This document shows positions 7,580-17,377 of a stretch of 64,000 bases of DNA, in pieces. Numbering within the stretch: position 1 is the stretch's first letter; the number at the start of each line of letters is the position of its first letter. Where the stretch lies: positions 578,766 through 642,765 of the forward strand of contig NZ_VITY01000004.1 in the NCBI RefSeq assembly GCF_007993935.1. The letters run 5' to 3'. The position numbers were made by a program, and so were the translations under genes. Origin of the DNA: Bradyrhizobium macuxiense (lineage in GTDB: Bacteria > Pseudomonadota > Alphaproteobacteria > Rhizobiales > Xanthobacteraceae). Under the pieces are notes generated by a model, which ran no database searches, had not been told where the DNA came from, and was given only the letters and a program-made list of their open reading frames with translations.

Positions 7580-8800
7580 ATGTCGATTGAACGCATGAAC
7601 CTGACGCGCCGCCGCTTCATGAGCAATTTTGCCTTCGCGACCGGCGCACTCGCGACCGGGGTCGGCAGTTGGGTGATCAGGCCGGACTGGGCCAACGCCG
7701 CCGAGGGCCCGATCAAGGTCGGCATCGCGACCGACCTGACCGGCCCGATCGCCTATGCCGGCAATGCCGACGCCAACGTCGCCAAGATGGTGATCAAGGA
7801 GATCAACGCCGGCGGCGGCCTGCTCGGCCGCCCGCTCGAGCTCTACATCGAGGACACCGCCTCGAACGAATCGGTCGCGGTCGGCAATGTCCGCAAGCTG
7901 ATCCAGCGCGACAAGGTCGACATGGTGCTGGGCGGCATCACCTCGTCGATGCGCAACGCGATCAAGGACCCGATCGTGGCGCGCGGCAAGACGCTCTACA
8001 TCTATCCGCAGCTCTACGAGGGCAAGGAGTGCACGCCCTATCTGTTCTGCACCGGGCCGACGCCGGCGCAGCAATGCGACACCTTCATTCCCTGGCTGAT
8101 CAAGAACGGCGGCAAGAAGTTCGCGCTGCCGAGCGCCAACTATGTCTGGCCGCACACGCTCAACGTCTACGCCCGCAAGGTGATCGAGGACAATGGCGGC
8201 GAGGTCGTGTTCGAGGAGTATTACCCGCTCGACCAGGTCGACTTCTCGGCCACGGTGAACCGTGTCATCTCCAACAAGGTCGACGTCGTCTTCAACACCG
8301 TGATCCCGCCGGGCGTCGGTCCGTTCTTCAAGCAGCTCTATGAAGCGGGCTTCCTCAAGAACGGCGGCCGGCTCGCCTGCGTCTACTATGACGAGAACAC
8401 GCTCAACATCAATCAGGCCAACGAGATCGAGGGGCTGGCGAGCTGTCTCGACTATTTCAAGGTGCTGACCAAGGAAGATCCGTTCGACGCCAAGCTGCAG
8501 GCGGCTTATGAGAAGGATTTCCCCGGCAACTTCCTGTTCGCGGCCGGCAGCGCCGCCACCGGAACCTATCGCGGCCTCAAGCTGTGGGAAGCCGCGGTCA
8601 AGGAAGCCGGCAAGGTCGATCGCGAGTCGGTCGCGGCCGCGCTCGACCACGCCAAGATCGCCGAAGGTCCGGGTGGACCGGCCGAAATGGTGCCGGGCAA
8701 GCGTCACTGCAAGATGAAGATGTACACCGCTGTTGCCAAAGGCGGGAACTATGAGATCGTGGCGCGCAGCGACGGTCTCGTTGATCCCAAGGAGTGCTGA
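7580..8800 (+). CDS. Tat-exported ABC transporter substrate-binding protein (amide/urea type)
   Basis: 406 residues from ATG 7580, five bases after the permease stop. The N-terminus carries a twin-arginine motif TRRRFM (residues 9-14) followed by a hydrophobic stretch and a likely cleavage near NAAEG, so the protein is exported folded. The mature part is a periplasmic-binding fold close to UrtA/FmdD (IKVGIATDLTGPIAYAG, PQLYEGKECTPY, PSANYVWPHTLN). The last motif parallels IGSDYVWPWQSH of the two AmiC-like proteins upstream. It should deliver substrate to the LivH/LivM channel. This is the only one of the three binding proteins in the locus with an obvious export signal. Confidence 0.92.
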   Translation: MSIERMNLTRRRFMSNFAFATGALATGVGSWVIRPDWANAAEGPIKVGIATDLTGPIAYAGNADANVAKMVIKEINAGGGLLGRPLELYIEDTASNESVAVGNVRKLIQRDKVDMVLGGITSSMRNAIKDPIVARGKTLYIYPQLYEGKECTPYLFCTGPTPAQQCDTFIPWLIKNGGKKFALPSANYVWPHTLNVYARKVIEDNGGEVVFEEYYPLDQVDFSATVNRVISNKVDVVFNTVIPPGVGPFFKQLYEAGFLKNGGRLACVYYDENTLNINQANEIEGLASCLDYFKVLTKEDPFDAKLQAAYEKDFPGNFLFAAGSAATGTYRGLKLWEAAVKEAGKVDRESVAAALDHAKIAEGPGGPAEMVPGKRHCKMKMYTAVAKGGNYEIVARSDGLVDPKEC

Positions 8801-8807
8801 GCGATCC

Positions 8808-9905
8808 ATGGGTGGAGCAAGCGAGGCCGTCGCACGCGTCGGTGAGGAACCAGATGTCGTGACGGGTGAAAGTGCACCGGCCGCACGCGCGCCGGCGGGA
8901 CAGGCATCGGCAGGATGGAAGGTCCTGCCGATCGTGGAAGGGCTGGTGCTATTGATCGCACTGGTCCTGCCATGGGTGCTGCAGGATTATCTCACGGTGT
9001 TCGCCACCCGTGTGGTGATCCTCGCGCTGTTCGCGCTGTCGTTCGATCTGGTGTGGGGCTATGCCGGCATCATGAGCTTCGGCCAGGCGCTGTTCTTCGG
9101 CGCCGCCGGCTATGGCGTGGCGCTGATGGCGCGCGACCTCAATGTCACCTCGATCCTGCTGATCCTGCCGGCCGGCACGCTGATCGGCCTCACGGCGGCG
9201 CTGCTGCTCGGCGGTTTCCTGCTGCTCGGGCGCTATCCCTCGAGCGTGATCTTCGTCTCGCTCGGCACGCTGACCGGCTCCTATGCCGCGGACCGGCTGG
9301 CGCGCGGCTGGTACTATCTCGGCGGCCAGAACGGCATCCCGTCGATCCCGCCGCTCACGCTCGGCAACTACGAGTTCGAGGAGGGGCCGGTCTACTACTA
9401 CATGGTGCTCGGCATCCTCGTCGTGGTCTATCTGCTCTGCCGCTTCCTGGTGCGCTCGCAATTCGGCCTCGCGCTCGCCGGCCTGCGCGAGAACGAGCAG
9501 CGCATCGCCTTCTTCGGCTACAAGGCGCAGCATCTGAAGGCGATCATCTTCGCGGTCGGCGGCACCATTGCCGGGCTCGCCGGCAGCCTCTATGCCTTCC
9601 ACGAAGGCTTCGTCTGGCCCAACATGCTGGGCGTCGTGTTCTCGACCCAGGTCGTGCTCTATGTGTTGTTCGGCGGCTCCGGCACGCTGATCGGCGCCGT
9701 GATCGGCACCGTGATCATCGAGGGCGTCTCGTTCTGGCTGTCGGACAATTACCGCGACGTCTGGCCGATCATCCTCGGCGTGCTGCTGCTGCTCGTGATC
9801 ATGTTCCGCCCGCTCGGGCTGATCTCCTTCGTGCTCGGCGAGCGCGAACGGGTCGGCAGTTTCGGCAAAGCGCCCAGCAAGGAGTCCGGCAATGCCGCTC
9901 CTTGA
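8808..9905 (+). CDS. Branched-chain/urea-type ABC transporter permease (LivM/UrtC-like)
   Basis: 365 residues from ATG 8808, seven bases after the preceding stop. The first ~45 residues are polar and Ala/Gly/Pro-rich, then about nine hydrophobic segments follow. LivM hallmarks are GYAGIMSFGQALFFGAAGYG near residue 85 and the ATPase-contact loop LRENEQRIAFFGY. It pairs with the LivH-like permease. It overlaps the next gene by 14 bp, which indicates translational coupling with the ATPase. Confidence 0.92.
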   Translation: MGGASEAVARVGEEPDVVTGESAPAARAPAGQASAGWKVLPIVEGLVLLIALVLPWVLQDYLTVFATRVVILALFALSFDLVWGYAGIMSFGQALFFGAAGYGVALMARDLNVTSILLILPAGTLIGLTAALLLGGFLLLGRYPSSVIFVSLGTLTGSYAADRLARGWYYLGGQNGIPSIPPLTLGNYEFEEGPVYYYMVLGILVVVYLLCRFLVRSQFGLALAGLRENEQRIAFFGYKAQHLKAIIFAVGGTIAGLAGSLYAFHEGFVWPNMLGVVFSTQVVLYVLFGGSGTLIGAVIGTVIIEGVSFWLSDNYRDVWPIILGVLLLLVIMFRPLGLISFVLGERERVGSFGKAPSKESGNAAP

Positions 9906-10626
9906 AGCGTCAGGGATCAGCAAGGTATTCGGCAAGCTCACCGCGCTTGACGGTGCGGCGTTGACCGTCGGCGAGAACGAGTTTCACGGCCTGATCGGGC
10001 CGAACGGCTCGGGCAAGAGCACGCTGATGAAATGCGTCGCCGGCGCCGAGGTGCCGACCACGGGCAAGGTCAGCTTCATCAACACCGACATCACCGCGTT
10101 CACGCCGACCGAGCGCGCTCGCGCCGGCATGAGCCTGAAATTCCAGATCACCTCGGTGCTGCCAACGCTGACGCTGTACGACAACATCCTGCTGGCGCTG
10201 CAGGCGCATTGCTCGCTGTTCGATCTCGTGCTCTCGCGCACCCGAAGGAAACTGCACGATCAGGTGATGACGATGCTGACCCAGTTCCGTCTCGCCGATC
10301 GCGCGCATGATGCCGCGGCGGCGCTGTCGCACGGCCAGCAGCAATGGCTCGAGATCGCGATGGCGCTTGCCGGCAAGCCGCGGCTGTTGCTGCTCGACGA
10401 GCCGACCGGCGGCATGAGCCTCGAGGAGCGCCGCGTCACCGGCGAATTGTTGCAGCCGATCAAGCAGCATTGCTCGCTCGTCATCGTCGAGCACGATCTC
10501 GATTTCATTCGCGACATCTGCGACCGCCTCACCGTGCTCGACCAGGGCAAGGTGCTGGCATCGGGGACGGTCGCGGAAATCCAGGCCAACAAGAACGTCC
10601 AGGAGATCTATCTTCGCCGTGCCTGA
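9892..10626 (+). CDS. ABC transporter ATP-binding protein (LivG/UrtD-like)
   Basis: 244 residues with Walker A GPNGSGKST (36-44), signature LSHGQQQWLEIAMAL, Walker B LLLLDEPTGGM and the switch His in VIVEHDLDFI. The LSHGQ-x2-WLEI form of the signature is seen in UrtD-type urea/amide systems as well as LivG. It hydrolyses ATP as a partner of the next gene. The start lies inside the end of the permease gene with AAGGAG upstream. Confidence 0.92.
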   Translation: MPLLEASGISKVFGKLTALDGAALTVGENEFHGLIGPNGSGKSTLMKCVAGAEVPTTGKVSFINTDITAFTPTERARAGMSLKFQITSVLPTLTLYDNILLALQAHCSLFDLVLSRTRRKLHDQVMTMLTQFRLADRAHDAAAALSHGQQQWLEIAMALAGKPRLLLLDEPTGGMSLEERRVTGELLQPIKQHCSLVIVEHDLDFIRDICDRLTVLDQGKVLASGTVAEIQANKNVQEIYLRRA

Positions 10627-11320
10627 GCAAACCTTCCTCGATATCAGGCATCTCGATGCCGGTTATGGCCGCAGCCAGGTGCTGTTCGATGTCAACATCG
10701 GCATTCCCTGGCGCGGCGGCGTTGCCGTGCTCGGCCGCAATGGCGCCGGCAAGACCACGCTGATGAAGACCATTGTCGGCGAGCTTACGAGCTCGCAGGG
10801 CGAACTGCACTTCGATGGCCGCGACATCACCCGCCGCCGCACCGAGGAGCGCGTGCGCTCCGGCATCGGCTATGTGCCGCAGGAGCATTCGGTGTTCGCC
10901 CGCCTGTCGGTGCGCGACAACCTCGCGGTCGGCTCGCTGACCAATTCCGATACGAGCGCGGTCGATCGCGTGCTCGAGATTTTCCCGAAGCTCGGCCAGC
11001 GCCTCGACCAGCCGGCCGGCACACTGTCCGGCGGCGAGCGCAAGATGCTGGCGATCGGTCGCGCCATGCTCGGCAATCCGAAGCTGCTGCTGTTGGACGA
11101 GCCGACCGAGGGCGTCTGGATCGGCGTGATCGAGGAGATCACCGAGCGGCTGATCGAACTCGCCAAGAGCATCTCGGTGGTGATCGTCGAGCAGCATCTC
11201 GATCTCGCGCTGCGCGTCGCCGACTACGCCTATGTGCTCGACCGCGGCCGCGTCGCGCTGCAGGGCGGCGCAAGCGAGGTACGCAACGATCCGGAACTGC
11301 TGCGGTATCTCGCGCCGTAG
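10619..11320 (+). CDS. ABC transporter ATP-binding protein (LivF/UrtE-like)
   Basis: 233 residues from GTG 10619, overlapping the previous gene by 8 bp. Walker A GRNGAGKTT is at 39-47, the signature is LSGGERKMLAIGRAML, and Walker B is LLLLDEPTEG. The D-loop that follows reads VWIGVIEEI, where LivF and UrtE proteins usually have LAP or IQP before the V/I-x-E-I stretch; this is an unusual but possibly harmless change. It is the last gene of the importer. The only hairpin seen after its stop is weak (GTTCCC/GGGAAC). Confidence 0.92.
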   Translation: MPEQTFLDIRHLDAGYGRSQVLFDVNIGIPWRGGVAVLGRNGAGKTTLMKTIVGELTSSQGELHFDGRDITRRRTEERVRSGIGYVPQEHSVFARLSVRDNLAVGSLTNSDTSAVDRVLEIFPKLGQRLDQPAGTLSGGERKMLAIGRAMLGNPKLLLLDEPTEGVWIGVIEEITERLIELAKSISVVIVEQHLDLALRVADYAYVLDRGRVALQGGASEVRNDPELLRYLAP

Positions 11321-11394
11321 AATCCCTGGGTTCCCTCCGGCTCCTTTGGGAACGAAGAGCCCCCGCTGCCGTTGGGCCGCGGGAGGAATTCACG

Positions 11395-11625
11395 ATGCGC
11401 TATTTTTCGATTGCTGCAGCTTTAGCCGTTGCCGTCATGAGCAGCGGCGCCGCGCTGGCGCAACATGCCGGCACCAAGTTGGAACAATCCGCGTGCTCGC
11501 GCGATGCCCAGCGCTTCTGCCGCAAGGACCTCGGCAATGACGGCGCCGTGCAGAACTGTCTGCAGATGAAGCGCGAGAGTTTGAGCCGAGGCTGCAAGAA
11601 GGTTTTCGAAAGTCACGGCATGTAG
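11395..11625 (+). CDS. Small secreted cysteine-rich-repeat protein
   Basis: 76 residues with a clear Sec signal peptide ending at ALAQ (about residue 22). The mature part has the Cys pattern C-x6-FC-x12-NC-x9-LSRGC of the Cys-rich GLG1-type repeat found in small secreted alphaproteobacterial proteins. The ribosome site GGGAGGAATTC is strong. Function is unknown; the four cysteines probably form disulfides in the periplasm. Confidence 0.8.
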   Translation: MRYFSIAAALAVAVMSSGAALAQHAGTKLEQSACSRDAQRFCRKDLGNDGAVQNCLQMKRESLSRGCKKVFESHGM

Positions 11626-11652
11626 CCGCCGCTGCTGCGGCAACGCGTCGGC

Positions 11653-12048
11653 TCAGTGCGACGATGTCCCGTCGACGTGCTCGACGAGGTGCGCCCGTGA
11701 CGGCGCGGGGTCAAACCGGTCGGCGAAATACTGCGTTTCGTGGACGACCAGCCCGTCGCGGAACTCCATGATGCTCACCACGTAGGATGGCCTGTCGTCA
11801 TAGGTGAGGATGTACTCGGTGATCCATAGATCGCCGCCGCCGATCATGCGCCGGATCGCGAAGCGCTTCTTGTTCGGCTGCACCGTCCGGCTCTGCTGAA
11901 TGTTGTGCCGGCCGCGGATCCGCTCGCCCGATTGCGGATAATCGAGTACGGCTTCGTCGCGGTAGATGTCGTGCTCGCGTTCGAAATCGCTCGCATCCGA
12001 CGCCTCCCAATGGCGCTCCAGCGCCGCGCGTACGGCTCTATCGTCCAT
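11653..12048 (-). CDS. SnoaL/NTF2-like small protein
   Basis: 131 residues from ATG 12048 with GGAG 7 bases upstream. The longer frame upstream reaches into repeat DNA. The sequence RAALERHWEASDASDFEREHDIYRDEAVLDYPQSGERIRGRHNIQ is typical of the SnoaL-like/ketosteroid-isomerase-like fold: an N-terminal helix, a D/Y-P motif and a buried pocket built on a curved sheet. No catalytic role can be assigned; homologues are annotated only as nuclear transport factor 2 family. Confidence 0.83.
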   Translation of the reverse strand: MDDRAVRAALERHWEASDASDFEREHDIYRDEAVLDYPQSGERIRGRHNIQQSRTVQPNKKRFAIRRMIGGGDLWITEYILTYDDRPSYVVSIMEFRDGLVVHETQYFADRFDPAPSRAHLVEHVDGTSSH

Positions 12049-12180
12049 CGCAATCTCCTGGCTGTACCCGCGTGCATGATCTGACGATTGTCGGCGTGCA
12101 GTTGGCAAGGGGAATGTGGTCACGAAGACGAGCGTGACGCGGCCTTTCGGTTCAAGCAGCGCTGTCTCTGGAATACTGGA

Positions 12181-12365
12181 TCACCCGCTTTCGCGGGTGA
12201 CGACACCGGTGGTATGGCACTGGAATCGAGAACCATCCCATCGTCGTCCTGGCGAAAGCCAGGATCCATTACCCCGAATGGTCATTGCTGCGCGATGGCT
12301 GGGGCCACGATCTTCCTCACAACCCAACGCGGTGGTTATGGGTCCTGGCTTTCGCCAGGACGACG
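12181..12365. repeat. Palindromic intergenic repeats, family B (CGTCCYGGCGAAAGCC type) plus a small hairpin
   Basis: A perfect 8-4-8 hairpin TCACCCGC-TTTC-GCGGGTGA lies at 12181-12200. From about 12241, TCGTCCTGGCGAAAGCCAGGATCCATTACC opens a longer element that closes at 12330-12365 with the mirrored GGTTATGGGTCCTGGC and CGCCAGGACGACG. This fills the ~400-bp gap between the SnoaL-like gene and the transpeptidase gene. Related elements occur near 21.6, 42.7 and 44.2 kb. Confidence 0.8.
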
Positions 12366-12446
12366 TGGAGGGGCCATTCAACATGTGCAGTGAAAATCGC
12401 GCTCGTGGCGCGCCGGCTTTCACCGGGACGACGAGGTGGCTGCCGC

Positions 12447-14000
12447 TTACTTCACTGCGGAGAAGCGGGTGTCGAACGAGTTGGTCTGCACGACGGGTGC
12501 GGAGCCGGCGAGTTGGGTCGATGATGTCGCCGCCGGTGCGGCTGCAGCAGTGTCGGCGACTTGCGGCTTCGGCGCGGGCCTGGCGGCCGGCTTCGGCTCG
12601 GCCTTCGGTGCGACGCGCACAACCGATTGCGGCTTGGCTTCGGCAACCTTCGGCTTGGCTGGAGCGGCAGCGGCCGGGGGCTTGGCGGCCGGCTGGCTCG
12701 CATCGGCGGTGCTGCCGATGCCGACTTTGCGGGCAAAGCTTGAGAAGAAGCCTTCGGACTTGTCGGACGCATTCGCCGACGCCACACGGGTGGTGGCTGG
12801 CGGTGTGGTCGACGACGCTGTCGCGACCGAGGTCGACGAGGTCGTCGCCACCACAGGCTCTTCCTGCTGGACGGCGAGATTCGGCCTGGGCGGATTGACC
12901 GTGCCGGGGATGGTGCCGGGCGCGCGCGCCAACGACATCGATGCCAGCGCCTGGCTGTCGCCGCCTTCGGAGAGACCGGTGTTTCCTTCCGGAATCTTTG
13001 AGGCGAAGATCGCGTTCATGCCGCCGTCGATGCCGGTGTTGAGGCGCGCCACCGGCGTGCCCTTGGCGGCCAGCTTGGCCATCTCGGCGTCGTCGCGCTG
13101 TTCCTTTTCGCGCACAGCGCTCGCGATCTCGTCGGGGATCACATAGGCCGGGCACTTCGCCGATGCATTGAACACCGGGTCGCGCACAGCATCCGCCGGC
13201 TTCGCCGCGTCGAACACGTATTTCTTCTCGCAGAAGTCGACCTTCGGCTCCTGCTTCGTCACCTCGAAATGATCATTGCCGACCTTGATCATCTTCCAGA
13301 ACGGCATGTTCGGATTGTTGCGGTGCTTGGCCATGTTCACCGCGGTCATCCGGAACGGATAGGCTTGAAACTGGAACGCCTTCTGGCCACCGAAGAAGGA
13401 TTCGCGGCCGAGCGAATAGATCTCCGCGATCTGCTCGTCGGTCATCGCGTAACAGCCGCGCGACGAGCAGTCGCCATGCACCATCAGCTCCGAGCCGGTG
13501 CGGCCGAGCGACTTGTCGAAGGCGTTGGGATAGCCGGTGTTGAACGACAGGTAATAGGCCGATTGCGGATTCATCTGGCTCGGGTTGATCGAGTAGAACC
13601 CTTCCGGCGCCTGGCGATCGCCTTCGCGGACCTTCGGGCCGAGATCGCCCGACCAGCGGCAGATCGGGTAGGTCTTGAGCAGCGCGAACTGGCCGGAGCG
13701 GGTCTGCTTCCAGACCTCGAGCTCGGCCTCCTGCTTGAACAGGCGCACCAGGATCGGCGACTGCAGATCCATGTCCTTCTCGGCCATGGCGGCGACGAGT
13801 TTCGGCGGGACCGGCTGGTTGGCCTTGGCGTTCTGGGCGAGCGAGATCTGGTCGCTGTCACAACCGGCGAGCATGACGCCTGCGGCGAGCACCGCCGAAG
13901 TCAGAAGCGCGCGTACGAGCGTGCGATGAGTCAAGTCCGAGCTCCACACCCACCGGGCGATTTTCGCGACCCCAACACGGCGAATATGCCCTGAAGCCAT
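12447..14000 (-). CDS. L,D-transpeptidase (YkuD-type) lipoprotein with Ala/Pro-rich tail
   Basis: 517 residues from ATG 14000; a TTG at 13934 would shorten the n-region to a more usual length and is a real alternative. A lipobox LAGC follows a hydrophobic stretch near residue 45, so the protein is probably an outer-membrane or periplasmic lipoprotein. The catalytic region has MVHGDCSSRGCYAMTD with Cys178 and Cys183, the HG...S-x-GC pattern of YkuD L,D-transpeptidases of the murein YafK/DpaA-like branch. Such enzymes form or cut meso-DAP-linked peptidoglycan bonds. Roughly the last 170 residues are low-complexity Ala/Pro/Ser/Lys. It lies downstream of accA on the same strand. Confidence 0.87.
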   Translation of the reverse strand: MASGHIRRVGVAKIARWVWSSDLTHRTLVRALLTSAVLAAGVMLAGCDSDQISLAQNAKANQPVPPKLVAAMAEKDMDLQSPILVRLFKQEAELEVWKQTRSGQFALLKTYPICRWSGDLGPKVREGDRQAPEGFYSINPSQMNPQSAYYLSFNTGYPNAFDKSLGRTGSELMVHGDCSSRGCYAMTDEQIAEIYSLGRESFFGGQKAFQFQAYPFRMTAVNMAKHRNNPNMPFWKMIKVGNDHFEVTKQEPKVDFCEKKYVFDAAKPADAVRDPVFNASAKCPAYVIPDEIASAVREKEQRDDAEMAKLAAKGTPVARLNTGIDGGMNAIFASKIPEGNTGLSEGGDSQALASMSLARAPGTIPGTVNPPRPNLAVQQEEPVVATTSSTSVATASSTTPPATTRVASANASDKSEGFFSSFARKVGIGSTADASQPAAKPPAAAAPAKPKVAEAKPQSVVRVAPKAEPKPAARPAPKPQVADTAAAAPAATSSTQLAGSAPVVQTNSFDTRFSAVK

Positions 14001-14163
14001 TGTGTAAAATATTAGCCTTCGACCACCCCTGCTCGCAACCTGAACCGGGGCTGACAGCCTTCACGGTAGCAGGCATGGTTCAAGGAACGTTAAAGACCCG
14101 GCTCGGGGCCCAATTACGGCAAAATCGGCCGATTTGGTCGAAAAATCCGACTATTTAGGTGGG

Positions 14164-15126
14164 TCAGGCCAGCTTGCGGCCGATATCGAGGAACTTCTGG
14201 CGCCGCTGTTTGCGAATCGCGTCCGGATCAAGATTTCGTAGGTCGTTGAGCGCCTGGGCGATGGCGTCGCCCGTGGTCGCGATCATCGCGGCGGGGTCGC
14301 GATGCGCGCCGCCGGAGGGCTCCTTGAGGATCTGGTCGATCACGCCGAAGCGCAGCATGTCCTGCGCGGTGATCTTCATGCTGTTGGCGGCTTCCTGCGC
14401 CTTGGTGCCGTCGCGCCACAGGATCGAGGACGCCGCCTCCGGCGAGATCACGCTGTAGATCGCGTGCTCCATCATCAGCACGCGGTTGGCGGTGGTGATG
14501 GCGATGGCGCCGCCCGACATGCCTTCGCCGGTGACGATCGCGACATTGGGCACGCCGAGCGACAGGCAGGCGTCGGTCGAGCGCGCGATCGCCTCGGCCT
14601 GGCCGCGCTCCTCGGCGCCGATGCCGGGATAGGCACCGGCCGAATCGACGATCGACAGCACCGGAATGCCGAAGCGGTCGGCCATCTCCATCAGGCGCAC
14701 CGCCTTGCGGTAGCCTTCGGGGCGCGCCATGCCGAAATTGTGCTTGATGCGGCTGTCGGTGGTGGCGCCCTTCTCCTGGCCGACCACGCAGATGCTCTCG
14801 CCGCGGAAGCGGCCGAAGCCGCCGATCAGGGCCTCGTCGTCAGCGAACTTGCGGTCGCCGGCCATCGGCGTGAATTCGGTGATCAGGCCACCGATGAAAT
14901 CGGTGAAGTGCGGCCGCTGCGGATGCCGTGCCACCAGCGTCTTCTGCCACGGCGTCAGATTGGCATAGAGGTCGGTGAGCGCCTGCGCCGCCTTGTCCTC
15001 GATCCGCGCGACCTCGTCGCCGATGTCGCTGCCGCTCGCGGCAAGCGCACGCAACTCGTCGATCTTGGATTCAAGCTCGGCGACGGGTTTTTCGAAGTCG
15101 AGATAGCTGCGCATCGGATCGGGCAT
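14164..15126 (-). CDS. accA: Acetyl-CoA carboxylase carboxyltransferase subunit alpha
   Basis: 320 residues from the ATG at 15126 (MPDPMRSYLDFEKPVAELESKI), the usual start and length for this protein in rhizobia; the open frame continues 35 codons upstream without conservation. AccA with AccD transfers the carboxyl group from carboxybiotin-BCCP to acetyl-CoA, giving malonyl-CoA for fatty-acid synthesis in the cytosol. Recognised segments are GGLITEFTPMAGDRKFADDEAL, HNFGMARPEGYRKA, SIVDSAGAYPG and GEGMSGGAIAI, the oxyanion and CoA-binding region of the crotonase fold. It is read in the same direction as xerD upstream, with a repeat between them. Confidence 0.97.
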   Translation of the reverse strand: MPDPMRSYLDFEKPVAELESKIDELRALAASGSDIGDEVARIEDKAAQALTDLYANLTPWQKTLVARHPQRPHFTDFIGGLITEFTPMAGDRKFADDEALIGGFGRFRGESICVVGQEKGATTDSRIKHNFGMARPEGYRKAVRLMEMADRFGIPVLSIVDSAGAYPGIGAEERGQAEAIARSTDACLSLGVPNVAIVTGEGMSGGAIAITTANRVLMMEHAIYSVISPEAASSILWRDGTKAQEAANSMKITAQDMLRFGVIDQILKEPSGGAHRDPAAMIATTGDAIAQALNDLRNLDPDAIRKQRRQKFLDIGRKLA

Positions 15127-15323
15127 CAACTCAATATAGGGAGGAACGGTGCGAGGGGCGAAGCGGTTTTGGCGGTGGCAAGAGAAGTTTCGTAACTTCA
15201 ATCGGTTAACGCGCATTCCGGCGGAACGCACGCTTCGGGATCGCAGGCAGGTGACGCTCTTTCTGCGGAGATGGTGCGGAAGTCAAGGCGGATCAGGTGA
15301 CGGTATCCGTATCTTCGATCCAC

Positions 15324-15410
15324 GTAGCCCGGATGGAGCGAAGCGTAATCCGGGGCAAGTCGGGCCGCCGATGGTCTGTCCCGGATTGCGCTGCGCTTCA
15401 TCCGGGCTAC
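15324..15410. repeat. Palindromic intergenic repeat, family A copy 1 (GTAGCCCGGATGGAGCG type)
   Basis: GTAGCCCGGATGGAGCGAAG with AATCCGGG on the left is mirrored by CCCGGATTGCGC and CTTCATCCGGGCTAC on the right. It lies between accA and xerD. The other copies in the window are at 30720, 49142 and 56596. Confidence 0.85.
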
Positions 15411-15415
15411 GGGTG

Positions 15416-16447
<1,032 letters not shown>

Positions 16448-16452
16448 AGCGG

Positions 16453-16599
16453 CTATTTCTTGAGGAACTTATCCGGCGGGATGGTCACCGACATTTCCCG
16501 CGGTTTCGGGTGCACGAAATTCGCCAGCGCGAAGACGATGCCGTAGCCGATCCCGAAAATCACGGCGACGACCGTCAGGAAGCGGAACAGGCTGGGCAT
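16453..16599 (-). CDS. Small single-pass membrane protein, 48 residues
   Basis: An uninterrupted 48-codon frame from ATG 16599 to TAG 16453. It starts MPSLFRFLTVVAVIFG, spans the membrane once (about residues 6-28), and ends in a polar tail VHPKPREMSVTIPPDKFLKK. It lies directly upstream of xerD on the same strand, only 5 bp apart, so the two are probably co-transcribed. Similar short proteins sit beside xerD in related genomes (from memory). No function is known. Confidence 0.75.
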   Translation of the reverse strand: MPSLFRFLTVVAVIFGIGYGIVFALANFVHPKPREMSVTIPPDKFLKK

Positions 16600-16744
16600 G
16601 GAGGCGACTCGGGCGGCGAATTAACCAATGAAATCATCCAACATGTTCCCCGCGCGGTTGCAAGAGTCGCTGGTAACGGTGTCGCCGGGGGTAGTATAGG
16701 TGGCTCGAATTCCAAACAATTCGTCCCAATATCCGAGCTTTTTG

Positions 16745-17377
16745 ATGTCCGACGCAGCCGTACCGGCACCCACCCACCCGACCCTGGAGGCCGACATCGC
16801 GGCCGCGCTGGGGCCGCGGTCGATCGTGCTGGTCGGCATGATGGGGGCCGGCAAGTCGACCATCGGCCGGCGGATGGCGGCGCGGCTCAAGCTGCCGTTC
16901 ACCGATGCCGACACCGAGATCGAGACGGCGGCCGACATGACGATCCCCGAGATCTTCGAGACCCATGGCGAGGCTTATTTCCGCGACGGCGAGGCGCGGG
17001 TGATCGCCCGCATCCTCGACAGCGGCCCGATCGTGCTGGCGACCGGCGGCGGCGCCTTCATGCGCGAGGAGACCCGGAGCCGGATCCGCGACCGCGCGAT
17101 CTCGATCTGGCTCAAGGCCGACAGTGATATCATCATGCGCCGGGTCCGCCGCCGCGCCGATCGGCCGCTGCTGCAGACCGCCGACCCAGAGGCGACCGTC
17201 AACCGCCTGCTCAGCGAGCGCGAGCCGGTCTACGGCACCGCCGACCTGACGATCGCCTCGCGCGACGTGCCGCACGATCGCATCGTCGACGAATGCCTGG
17301 AGGCCCTGCATGCGCATCTGTGCGGCGCGCGGCCGGCCGGCGAGCCACCACCTGATGGATTGAACGCGACCTCATGA
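16745..17377 (+). CDS. aroK: Shikimate kinase
   Basis: 210 residues from ATG 16745; a GTG at 16700 would add 15 residues. It phosphorylates shikimate at O3 in chorismate synthesis. Walker A GMMGAGKST is at 31-39, the shikimate-binding DADTEIE follows near residue 57, GGGAFMR marks the substrate loop, and RRRADRPLLQ is the LID. The ~25-residue N-terminal extension is usual in Bradyrhizobium-type homologues. The stop overlaps the aroB start by 4 bp (ATGA), so translation is coupled. Confidence 0.95.
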   Translation: MSDAAVPAPTHPTLEADIAAALGPRSIVLVGMMGAGKSTIGRRMAARLKLPFTDADTEIETAADMTIPEIFETHGEAYFRDGEARVIARILDSGPIVLATGGGAFMREETRSRIRDRAISIWLKADSDIIMRRVRRRADRPLLQTADPEATVNRLLSEREPVYGTADLTIASRDVPHDRIVDECLEALHAHLCGARPAGEPPPDGLNATS

